Source: DASSCW01 sp036556695
Lineage (GTDB): Bacteria > Chloroflexota > Limnocylindria > QHBO01
DNA length: 41,042 bases
Reading direction: 5' to 3'
NCBI GenBank assembly: GCA_036556695.1
Contig: DATBIY010000062.1
Location: forward strand, 1 to 41,042
Shown: one piece after another, positions 23,830 through 31,252 of the stretch
Layout of the letters: every line of letters starts with the position of its first letter
How positions within the stretch are numbered: the first letter of the stretch is position 1
Program-made: the position numbers and the translations under genes
Notes under the pieces: generated by a model
What the model saw: only the letters and a program-made list of their open reading frames with translations
What the model was told of the DNA's origin: nothing
The model's database searches: none

Positions 23830-23848
23830 CTGTCGGCTATGCCGACAG
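23830..23848. repeat. Perfect dyad CTGTCGGC-TAT-GCCGACAG
   Basis: Two 8-bp arms with a 3-nt centre, located 35 bp before a second dyad. It could be a terminator stem for the nuclease gene (no T tract follows) or an operator for the small ORF downstream on the minus strand. Confidence 0.5.
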
Positions 23849-23863
23849 ACTATCGGGCGTTGT

Positions 23864-23878
23864 TGACAGAACCTGTCA
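23864..23878. promoter_or_regulatory. Dyad TGACAG-AAC-CTGTCA
   Basis: A perfect 6-bp inverted repeat. On the minus strand it reads CCTGACAGGTTCTGTCA, almost identical to the plus-strand site at 30205-30222 (CCTGACAGGATTCTGTCA). This suggests one DNA-binding protein recognises both; the WYL regulator 200 bp away is a candidate. Confidence 0.45.
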
Positions 23879-23905
23879 GGTATTCGATTGGGCTCTCAGA
23901 TGGGC

Positions 23906-26900
23906 CTACGGAAGACCGGCAGCGAGCCGATCGCCCTCCTTCTCCATGGCGGCTGCCGCGAATGGCGACGCATGGCCACGGGCCTGGTTACCAAATGCGG
24001 TCAGCTGGGCGCGGTAGGCAGCCAGCTTCCCCTTGGCCAGGAAGTCGGCAGCCTTGTCCAGGCGGTCGTGGAACAGGAACGCCTTGCGGGCCGGCAGGTC
24101 GCCGGTGCCGACGTAGTAGTCGACCAGCGCGTGCAGCCGCGCGAGCGTCACGTCGGTGAACCAGCGGGCCAGCTGCGGGTCGTGGTCGGAGGCGCCACGC
24201 GCCACGTCGCCGTCGAAATCGGCGGCGAAATCGGCGTTGAAGTGGCCCGCCCTGACCTGCACCAGGTCGGCGACCTGAGCATCGGTCGCCCACTGCATGT
24301 CGAGCGTCTGCATCTGGCCCTCGAAGCTGTAGCTGTAGGCGCTCTGCGGCACCTCGGCCACCAGCCTGTCCCACAGGTTGTGCAGCCCGACCTCGTACAT
24401 CGGCCCCAGTTGGTCTGACGGTCCGAGGTCGTCGTCGCCGAACGGCTGCCCCGGCGCGAACGGATCGTCCGGGCGCGGGAAGACGTTGAAGTCCCCGGCG
24501 CTCAGGATCCGGTCCGCGCCGCTGCTCTCCAGCGCTGTCACGATCGCGGCGTTGTAGGCGGCCTGCTCGGTTCGCTGGCCGACGCGGCCGTCCGGGCCGC
24601 TGCTGAAGTGGTTGCTGATGGCATACAGGTCGGTGAAGACACTGGAGCCGATGCCATCGCGCCACACCCGGAAGTGCCCCACCTGGGGTGCCCGGGTGAA
24701 CACGTCGCCGCCGTCCGAGCCGGTCGACAGGTCGACGTCAGACGGCAGGTCGGCGTTCAGCGCCTTGGGGTTCTGGACGTCCGCGTTGTAGCCCAGGGGA
24801 GCGCCGCGGTAGTCGATCAGCGGCGACGAGCCGAGCACCGGGTCATTCGCATCCGCCGGCAGGAGCTCGACGGTGTCCGTCCTGAACAGGAAGGCGGCCA
24901 CGATGCCGCGGTCATCCGCGCCGTCGCGGTCGAAGGCCGCATCGTAGGTCGGTCCGCCCGCGGCGGAGATGGCCAGCGCCAGCTCCTGCAGGGTGTCCGG
25001 CTTGCCATCGGCATTGTCGGTCGTGCCACATGTCAGCTCACCCGACGTGACCGTGCAGATGTCCTGGTCCTCGGCCTCCTGGATCATGAGCAGATCCGGA
25101 GCGTGCATCGGCCCCGCGATCTGCTCCGCCAGGTCGGCCAGGTGCTTCTCGTAGGCTGCCTGCGACGCAGGCACGTAGTCGAACGGCGGGCTCACACCCG
25201 GGCATCCGGTGTTGCCGGTGAAGTCGCAGCCGTCCAAAGGATCGTCGCGGAAGTCGTACAGGTTCTCGACGTTGTAGTCGGAGCTGGCGAACTCGCCGTC
25301 CGGGTCGGCCGCCTGCGGCGGGGCGTTGGTCGCCGGGTCGACGCCATGGGTCAGCTCGAGATCTTCGACGATCTCGATCGAGTACTTCTCGAACGCGAAG
25401 TACAGCGCGCCCACCAGCTCATTCTCGACGGTGTCGTAGGTGCGAGCCGGCGCGATCAGTCGGTTGTTGTCGATGGGCGGGCCGGCCTTGAGGCCATGGC
25501 TGGTGAGCATGATCCGCATGCCATTGCCGTTGTCGAAGCTGCCCGCAGGGCCGATGTCATCGAGCGGATGCGGGTCGCGATAGACGATGCGCTCGAACGG
25601 ATTCGCGCGCTGCGCGATGGGATGATCGCCGCGGATCACCCACACCTCGCCGTCCCTGGTCGACGGAAAGACGTCCCGTGCGGCGACCACCTTGGCGCCG
25701 GCATCAAGGTGCATGCGCATCCCCTCGTGCCGCTCCCAGAAGCGGTTGGCTACCGCCGCATCGTCGTCCGGCTGTGCCTCGGCCGTGGCCACGACCTCGT
25801 CGACGTCGAGGTCCGACGCCTCCACGCGAACCAGCCGTGGGCTGCCCAGCTCGGTCAGGTTGAAGAACTCGGTCACGCGCCCCTGTAGCACGACCTGGTC
25901 ACCGACGACCGGCAGGTACGTCGGGCCGCCGCCGAAGCGGAGCACCGTGTCGAAGCCGCCGACGAAGACGAAGATGCCGTCACTGCTGTTCGGATCGCCG
26001 TCGGTGGCGTCTGAGGCGCTCTGGATCCAGAAGCCGCGGTTCACCCCGCCGCTGGACGTCGGGAAGCGCCCAAGCTGCGTGATGACGCCGCGCACGAAGA
26101 CGAATTCGCCCGCCCCGTTACCAGCCGGCGGCGCAAACGGCGAGCGATCGGCGAGGCCGTCCTCGTCGTCCTCGGTCGCCCCCTGGACCTCGCCGATGGT
26201 CAGTATCGGCTGGATGTTGACGGTGAAGGTGCAGTCGTCGGTCTGGGGAGTCTCGTCGTCGTTGGTGGCAACGACCGTGACGTCGTACGAGCCGGCTGGC
26301 GTGGTGGCCGCCACGCTGACCGTCGCGCTCGCCGTGCCCCCCGGCTCAGTCGCCGGTGTCGTCTCGCCAATTGTGATGGTGCCTGGGTCGTCGCTGATGC
26401 TGTCGATGGCCAGGCCCACCACGGTGCCATCCGGGTCGGTGGCGGTCACGTCACGCGTGGCCGCGTCGCCCTCGATGAGGGTCAGGGTGGTGCCGCAGCT
26501 GGCCGTGACCGGCTGGTTCTCCACCACTCCGAAGCTCTGGCCCGTGTTCACGCTGCCCTTCGTGTTGAGGGTGGTACGCGTCCACGTGAACTCTTCATAT
26601 GATGTGCCGCTGCCTGTCAGCTGCAGCGACGCCCCGACGGGGTCCAGTGTTGTCGAAGCGGTCTGCGCCACTCCGATGTCCGTGCTCGTCATCCCGGCCG
26701 CGGGTCCGTTCGTGGCGGCGAGGCTTCCCTCGTAACTGAGGAACTGCACCACGCTGCCGTTGTTGACCAGCGCCAACCCGTCAGGGGCTCCGTTCTGAAG
26801 CCCGTTGAGCGGGTAGTCGAGCACCACAAATGAGAACCCTCCGCTGGAGCCTGCGATCGGCAGAAGGCCCAGGTCGTTCTCATCCAGCTGCTCGGGTAGG

Positions 26901-27157
26901 TTGTAGAGCTCGCCGTTGGCGCCGTTGTATCGCACCAGCGACCAGCCGCTGAGGTCGGTGCCGGTCGGGAAAGCGACCTCCAGGAACTCACCTTCATCGG
27001 TGCCCGCGTTGTCGTAGTGGATCTCGTTGATGAAGACCTGGGTGACCGCGGCGCGAGCGGGCAGGGCGGTGATGCCGGGCAGCATGCTGCCGAGCATCGA
27101 AAGGGCAAGAGCCACGACCAGCGCGCGGCGGGAGGGAGCGGAAGCGGAGGCGAGCAT
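23906..27157 (-). CDS. Secreted multidomain extracellular nuclease (ExeM/NucH-like)
   Basis: 1083 aa. Sec signal peptide: basic SRR, then a hydrophobic core (ALVVALALSMLGSML) and an ALPARA-A cleavage site near residue 37. Next come a lamin-tail domain (about 38-190, VFINEIHYDNAGTDEGEFLEV), an Ig/cadherin-like domain (about 215-315) and an OB-fold (about 320-450, VFVRGVITQLGRF). An endonuclease/exonuclease/phosphatase domain follows at about 620-990, with YNVENLYDF, MIQEAED, NHFSSG, AGDFNV and the terminal GASDHDPQ. A helical FIVAR-like tail (ARLHALVDYYVGTG) ends the protein. This layout matches secreted DNases used for nutrient scavenging, biofilm turnover or NET-type DNA degradation. I chose ATG 27157; a GTG at 27223 is possible. 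Expression is likely independent of the flanking genes. Confidence 0.88.
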   Translation of the reverse strand: MLASASAPSRRALVVALALSMLGSMLPGITALPARAAVTQVFINEIHYDNAGTDEGEFLEVAFPTGTDLSGWSLVRYNGANGELYNLPEQLDENDLGLLPIAGSSGGFSFVVLDYPLNGLQNGAPDGLALVNNGSVVQFLSYEGSLAATNGPAAGMTSTDIGVAQTASTTLDPVGASLQLTGSGTSYEEFTWTRTTLNTKGSVNTGQSFGVVENQPVTASCGTTLTLIEGDAATRDVTATDPDGTVVGLAIDSISDDPGTITIGETTPATEPGGTASATVSVAATTPAGSYDVTVVATNDDETPQTDDCTFTVNIQPILTIGEVQGATEDDEDGLADRSPFAPPAGNGAGEFVFVRGVITQLGRFPTSSGGVNRGFWIQSASDATDGDPNSSDGIFVFVGGFDTVLRFGGGPTYLPVVGDQVVLQGRVTEFFNLTELGSPRLVRVEASDLDVDEVVATAEAQPDDDAAVANRFWERHEGMRMHLDAGAKVVAARDVFPSTRDGEVWVIRGDHPIAQRANPFERIVYRDPHPLDDIGPAGSFDNGNGMRIMLTSHGLKAGPPIDNNRLIAPARTYDTVENELVGALYFAFEKYSIEIVEDLELTHGVDPATNAPPQAADPDGEFASSDYNVENLYDFRDDPLDGCDFTGNTGCPGVSPPFDYVPASQAAYEKHLADLAEQIAGPMHAPDLLMIQEAEDQDICTVTSGELTCGTTDNADGKPDTLQELALAISAAGGPTYDAAFDRDGADDRGIVAAFLFRTDTVELLPADANDPVLGSSPLIDYRGAPLGYNADVQNPKALNADLPSDVDLSTGSDGGDVFTRAPQVGHFRVWRDGIGSSVFTDLYAISNHFSSGPDGRVGQRTEQAAYNAAIVTALESSGADRILSAGDFNVFPRPDDPFAPGQPFGDDDLGPSDQLGPMYEVGLHNLWDRLVAEVPQSAYSYSFEGQMQTLDMQWATDAQVADLVQVRAGHFNADFAADFDGDVARGASDHDPQLARWFTDVTLARLHALVDYYVGTGDLPARKAFLFHDRLDKAADFLAKGKLAAYRAQLTAFGNQARGHASPFAAAAMEKEGDRLAAGLP

Positions 27158-27397
27158 CGTTGGGGCGGACTCCGTCTGCGAGCAGTTGGGGACCGGGGAC
27201 GGTCCGGCAGTTGGTCGCGTCACCCTAGCATTGCGGCAGGGCCAAAAACGCTCGATTCGGGGACGCCGGTGTAGAGCGGCACCGGCCGATCGTCAGGGGT
27301 GTGCCTGGCCCTCGGGGCGTGCGCCTCGGCGACGATGGCCGCGGCATCATCGGCATCGAGCGTCGGGGTCGGGATCAGCGGCGTCGTTGACGGTGCG

Positions 27398-28234
27398 CTA
27401 GCGAACGTCCAGGGTTGCGTTCTGCCGCGCGCTGCGCTCCAGCATCGTGAACAGGAAGAAGGCCGCCACGGCGTAGACCACGCCGATCAGCAGCTCGATG
27501 CCGATCAGGCCGCCCACCTTTGCGAAGCCCGCGCCCTCCGCCGCCTGGCGCACAGCCTCCAGGCCGTGCGTGAAGGGCAGCAGCTGCCCGACCACCTGCA
27601 TCCAGGCGGGCAGCTCGGCCAGCGGGATGTTCACCCCGCAGAACAGCAGGATGCCCATCATGATCAGGTTCGCGCCGAACAGCCCGTCGCGCAGGCGCAG
27701 TGAGACGGCGCCCTGCAGCGCCCCGATGGACGTGCACGAGAAGACGGTGACCAGCAGTGCGACGGCGACCACTGCCAGGCTCGACGGCTCGAGCCGGACG
27801 CCCAGGAAGATGATGCCGATCACCAGGGCGTAGATGCTGACCAGCAGCCCGTTGAAGACGAACGGCAGGAAGCGGCCGGCGAACAGCGCGGCGCGGTTGG
27901 CCGGCGTGGCCAGGATGGCGGGCAGCGTCCCGAACCAGCGCTCGTTGGCGATGGCCATGGTCATTCCGAACACGCCGGCCAGGACGCTGACCTGGACCGC
28001 GTTGCCGATGGCGAAGTAGGCCGGCGAGCGGTCGGTGGCGTACGAGCCCAAGGCCGCGAAGAAGAAGAGCTGGAAGGTCGGGCCGCCGATCAGCGTCGGG
28101 ATGTAAATGGATGGCCGCGCCCAGTTGAACAGCATCCCGTAGCTCATCAGCCCGCCGAACCAGAAGATGCGCAGCGCGGTGCGCAGCCCATCGGCCGGGC
28201 TGGTGGACGAGCGTGGAAGAGCGGCGGCGGTCAC
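27398..28234 (-). CDS. ABC-2 type exporter permease, second subunit
   Basis: 278 aa with six membrane helices in the ABC-2 layout. The segment NERWFGTLPAILATPANRAALFAGR after helix 2 matches the cytoplasmic coupling loop of ABC-2 permeases, and LPFTHGLEAVRQAAEGAGFA precedes the last helix. It follows the first permease by 13 nt and the ATPase gene before it. The substrate is not evident; drug, lipid or polysaccharide export is typical. Confidence 0.88.
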   Translation of the reverse strand: MTAAALPRSSTSPADGLRTALRIFWFGGLMSYGMLFNWARPSIYIPTLIGGPTFQLFFFAALGSYATDRSPAYFAIGNAVQVSVLAGVFGMTMAIANERWFGTLPAILATPANRAALFAGRFLPFVFNGLLVSIYALVIGIIFLGVRLEPSSLAVVAVALLVTVFSCTSIGALQGAVSLRLRDGLFGANLIMMGILLFCGVNIPLAELPAWMQVVGQLLPFTHGLEAVRQAAEGAGFAKVGGLIGIELLIGVVYAVAAFFLFTMLERSARQNATLDVR

Positions 28235-28247
28235 TGCAGGAAAGCCC

Positions 28248-29036
28248 TCACTGCAGCGCGAGGGTGGCGTCGCGACGTGCCTTGTCCAGCACGAAGATCA
28301 GCATGTAGCGTGCGGCGATGTAGTAGCCGATGGCCAGCACGAAACACATGCCGATGGCCAGCAGCGGCGGCTGCGCGGCGATGGTCGCGCCGCGGATGGC
28401 CTCCATGCCCCAGGTCGGGGCTAGCAGCCAGCTGATCGGCCGGATCCAGAAGGGCAGCGTGGTCAGGGGCACCAGCAGCCCGGTGACCAGCCAGATCGGG
28501 TATTCGAGCAGGTTGCCGAGCGCGTTGGCGTGGCGGTACAGCACGAAGCTGGTGGCGATGAGCATTCCCAGCGAGCCGAGCGACACGATCGCCGCCAGCA
28601 GCGACAGCGGCAGCAGCAGCGGGAATGTGGCCTCGATGGGCATGCCGAACAGCAGCACGCCCCACAGCAGCGTGGCCACGATGCCGTAGAAGCCGAACAC
28701 CACCGCGCCGAATGTCTGGCCCACCAGGATCAGGTCGTAGCGGGTCGGCGCCGAAACGAGCAGCTCCAGGGTTCCCTCCCAGCGCTGCCAGGCGATCGCC
28801 CCGCCGCAGCCGAAGAGGGTGGTACTCCAGACGCCCATCATGCCGGTCCCCAGCGCCACGTAGAGCAGCGTCTGCCCGCCCTGCCGCCCTCCGGACTCGA
28901 ACAGGAAGAAGCCCAGCGTGGCGAAGATCAGCGGCGCGACGAAGGTGATCAGCACGAAGAACTCGGATGCCAGCAGCATCCGCACGTTGAACCAGGTGAT
29001 GGCCCAGATGGTCCGAGCGTTGCGCAGCGCGGTCAT
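28248..29036 (-). CDS. ABC-2 type exporter permease, first subunit
   Basis: 262 aa with six membrane helices. The coupling segment is WQRWEGTLELLVSAPTRYDLILVGQ and the C-terminal helix is preceded by RPISWLLAPTWGMEAIRGATI. Homologous to, but clearly diverged from, the following permease, so the exporter is probably a heterodimer. The start lies 3 nt after the stop of the ATPase gene. Confidence 0.88.
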   Translation of the reverse strand: MTALRNARTIWAITWFNVRMLLASEFFVLITFVAPLIFATLGFFLFESGGRQGGQTLLYVALGTGMMGVWSTTLFGCGGAIAWQRWEGTLELLVSAPTRYDLILVGQTFGAVVFGFYGIVATLLWGVLLFGMPIEATFPLLLPLSLLAAIVSLGSLGMLIATSFVLYRHANALGNLLEYPIWLVTGLLVPLTTLPFWIRPISWLLAPTWGMEAIRGATIAAQPPLLAIGMCFVLAIGYYIAARYMLIFVLDKARRDATLALQ

Positions 29037-29039
29037 GGC

Positions 29040-30143
29040 TCAGGCCTGCAGCGCTGCGGCGCGAGCGGCGGAATCGGGATCGGAGGTGCTGGCGATGAGG
29101 TGCACGTAGGCGTCCTCCAGGGTCGGCTCGCGGGCCACGACCTTGCCGATGCGGGTATCGCCCAGCAGGCCGAGCAGCCGCTGGGTGATGGCCAGGCCGT
29201 GCTCGCTCTGCACCAGCAGGATCTGGCTCTGGTCGCGCTCCTCGGTGTTGACCGCGATCACGTCCTCATCGCCGCGCAGCCGATCAACCGCCTCGGGCGT
29301 GACGCCGAAGGTCTCGATCTCGACGATGGTCCGGTTGGCGACCTCGCGCTTCAGGTCATCGCCAGTGCCCAGCGCCACGATGCGGCCGCCGTTGATGACC
29401 GCGATGCGGTCGCACAGCGCATCGGCCTCGAACATGTAATGCGTGGTGAGCAGCACCGTCTTGCCGGCGTCGACAAGCGACTGCACGGTCTGCCGCAGCT
29501 CGCGGGCTCCCACCGGGTCCAGACCGATGGACGGCTCGTCCATGAAGACGACCTCCGGGTCATGGAGCAGGCCTCGGGCGATGTGCAGGCGCTGCCGCAT
29601 GCCGCGGCTGTAGCCCTCCACCTTCTCCTTCTCGCGCCCGGTGAGGCCCACCATCTCCAGCAGGCCGCCGATACGGCGCTTCTGCTCTGATGGGTCGACG
29701 CCGTACAGTTCGGCGAAGTAGCGCAGGTTCTCGTAGGCGCTGACCCGGTCGTACAGGCCGCGGTCCCCGCCGAACACATAGCCGATGCGCCGGCGCACCT
29801 CGGTCGTGTCCTGCACCACGTCGTAGCCCATCACCCGGGCGGTGCCGGACGTCGGCAGCAGCAGCGTGATCAGCATCTTGATGGTCGTCGTCTTGCCGGC
29901 ACCGTTCGGACCCAGCAGGCCGAACAGCTCGCCCGGCCGGACGTCGAAGCTGATGCCGCGCACCGCCTCAACCTCAAGTGGCCGGCGGCGCAGCACGCCG
30001 GTGTGGGTCCGATACGTGCGCACCAGGTCGATGGCCTCGATGGCCAGGTCGTGGTGCGGCTCGCGCCGGACCTGCGGCGCGGGGTCGGTGGCGGGATCAG
30101 TCGTGGGCGTCGGCGCATGCGGCGCCTGCTGCAGAGTCGTCAT
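29040..30143 (-). CDS. ABC exporter ATP-binding protein (DrrA/NatA-like)
   Basis: 367 aa. Walker A GPNGAGKTT, signature YSRGMRQRLHIARGLL, Walker B VVFMDEPSIGLDP, H-loop LLTTHYM, and a C-terminal DrrA-type extension (VTPEAVDRLRGDEDVIAVN). It drives export through the two ABC-2 permeases downstream. ATGs at 30155 and 30143 are possible. I chose 30143 because the -10 box (30154-30159, minus strand) overlaps the upstream one. Confidence 0.92.
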   Translation of the reverse strand: MTTLQQAPHAPTPTTDPATDPAPQVRREPHHDLAIEAIDLVRTYRTHTGVLRRRPLEVEAVRGISFDVRPGELFGLLGPNGAGKTTTIKMLITLLLPTSGTARVMGYDVVQDTTEVRRRIGYVFGGDRGLYDRVSAYENLRYFAELYGVDPSEQKRRIGGLLEMVGLTGREKEKVEGYSRGMRQRLHIARGLLHDPEVVFMDEPSIGLDPVGARELRQTVQSLVDAGKTVLLTTHYMFEADALCDRIAVINGGRIVALGTGDDLKREVANRTIVEIETFGVTPEAVDRLRGDEDVIAVNTEERDQSQILLVQSEHGLAITQRLLGLLGDTRIGKVVAREPTLEDAYVHLIASTSDPDSAARAAALQA

Positions 30144-30153
30144 CGGTTGTTTC

Positions 30154-30182
30154 ATTGTCCCGTCGGAATATCTTGATGTCAA
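30154..30182 (-). promoter_or_regulatory. Promoter of the ABC exporter operon
   Basis: On the minus strand a TTGACA -35 (30177-30182), a 17-bp spacer and a GACAAT -10 (30154-30159). The -10 ends 10 nt before the ATG at 30143, so the transcript should be nearly leaderless. Confidence 0.6.
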
Positions 30183-30184
30183 GA
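30171..30184. promoter_or_regulatory. Dyad TCTTGA-TG-TCAAGA over the ABC operon -35 box
   Basis: A perfect 6-bp inverted repeat covering the -35 element, a typical repressor position. No regulator gene is adjacent to the exporter operon. Confidence 0.5.
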
Positions 30185-30205
30185 GATTCCAGATGGAGCA
30201 AATTC

Positions 30206-30223
30206 CTGACAGGATTCTGTCAG
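30206..30223. promoter_or_regulatory. Dyad CTGACAG-GATT-CTGTCAG upstream of the ABC operon
   Basis: A perfect 7-bp inverted repeat beginning in the last codons of the corA-like gene and lying 24 bp upstream of the ABC operon -35. It could serve as corA terminator stem (no T tract) or as an operator. It matches the dyad at 23864-23878. Confidence 0.5.
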
Positions 30224-31212
30224 AACCAGTCGCGCGCCCTGAAGAACAGGTAGGCGGCGAGCATGCTGCAGGCCATCAGCGCCAGCGCGAAGGCGTAGCC
30301 GAACGGCCACTCCAGCTCCGGCATCACGTCGAAGTTCATGCCGTAGATGCCGGCGATCAGCGTCGGGACCATGAGGATCACGGTGAAGGCGGTCAGCCGC
30401 TTCACGACGACGTTCAGGTTGTTGCTGGTCATGCTCAGGTTGGCGTCGAGGGCGGCAGCCAGCATCTCGCGGTACAGGTCGATGGTGTCGAGCACGCGCA
30501 CCAGGTGGTCGTACAGGTCCTGGTAGTAGGGGACCAGCGCGTCGTCGATGGCGGCCACGTCGCGTCGCAGCAGCGCGTTCGCCACGTCGCGCAGCGGCGC
30601 CACCACGCGGCGCAACTCGAGCAGCTCGCGCTTGACATCCAGAACGTTGCGCAGCGCCGACTCGTTGGCGTCGCGCTCGCCGGACACGATGCGGTCCTGC
30701 AGCTCGTCGATCCGCTCGCTGAGCCGATCAAGCAGCGGGAAGTAGCCATCCGCCACCGTGTCGAGCAGCGCGTACAGCAGCCCGCCCTGGCTGGTGGCCA
30801 CGGCGTCGGGCTGCTGCCGCCATCGGTCGCGCACCTCATCGATTGCCGGGGAAGGTCCCCAGTGCACCGTCACCAGGTAGTCGTTGCCGGCGATGAGATG
30901 CATCTCGCCGAGCGTGAAGTCGGGTCGCGCGTCGGCGCCATCGGTCACCTCGTAGGCGACGATGACCTTCTGGCCGCGGTAGCTGTCCAGCTTGGTCCGC
31001 TGTCGGCGCTTCCGCAGGTCCTCGAGGGCCAGCTCGTGGAGGTCGACGCGCTTCGCCAAGTCGGCCAGGTCGTCGGCGTCGGGATCGGTATAGTCGAGCC
31101 ACGCCAGCTGCTCGCTGGAATCGAGACGGGCAATCGCCGCGTGGGAGAGGTCCACCTCTTCCAGGCGTCCGTCGTGATGGCGCAGGATGCAGGTCCGGCC
31201 GGAGGGAGCCAT
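30220..31212 (-). CDS. corA: CorA-like magnesium transporter (second copy)
   Basis: 330 aa. Cytosolic domain with a long helical region (SERIDELQDRIVSGE, VLDVKRELLELRRVVAPL), then two C-terminal helices. The GMN motif is in LIAGIYGMNFDVMPELEW, and the C-terminus is basic-aromatic. The IYGMNF form and MPEL loop resemble the typical Mg2+ channel. It differs strongly from the copy at 9169, so it is not a recent duplicate. ATG 31212 has TACACT (minus strand, 31223-31228) 10 nt upstream. Confidence 0.9.
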   Translation of the reverse strand: MAPSGRTCILRHHDGRLEEVDLSHAAIARLDSSEQLAWLDYTDPDADDLADLAKRVDLHELALEDLRKRRQRTKLDSYRGQKVIVAYEVTDGADARPDFTLGEMHLIAGNDYLVTVHWGPSPAIDEVRDRWRQQPDAVATSQGGLLYALLDTVADGYFPLLDRLSERIDELQDRIVSGERDANESALRNVLDVKRELLELRRVVAPLRDVANALLRRDVAAIDDALVPYYQDLYDHLVRVLDTIDLYREMLAAALDANLSMTSNNLNVVVKRLTAFTVILMVPTLIAGIYGMNFDVMPELEWPFGYAFALALMACSMLAAYLFFRARDWF

Positions 31213-31222
31213 CTGGGGGCGG

Positions 31223-31228
31223 AGTGTA
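31223..31228 (-). promoter_or_regulatory. -10 box of the second corA-like gene
   Basis: TACACT on the minus strand ends 10 nt before the ATG at 31212, the same hexamer and spacing as at 1063-1068. It implies corA can be transcribed independently of the upstream membrane-protein gene, whose stop lies 40 nt before the corA start. Confidence 0.45.
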
Positions 31229-31252
31229 CGCGCCCGTGGAGCGGTCGCCGGC

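Noticed and set aside
23664..24017. Plus-strand open frame across the WYL/nuclease spacer
   Set aside because: It runs antisense into the nuclease C-terminus, is Ser/Arg-rich and crosses two dyads. The minus-strand 55-aa frame is the better candidate.
27224..27397. Minus-strand frame open through the spacer between nuclease and ABC permease genes
   Set aside because: It has no usable start codon or ribosome-binding site and its end meets the nuclease promoter region. Open frames are expected by chance at this GC. A gene remnant cannot be excluded.
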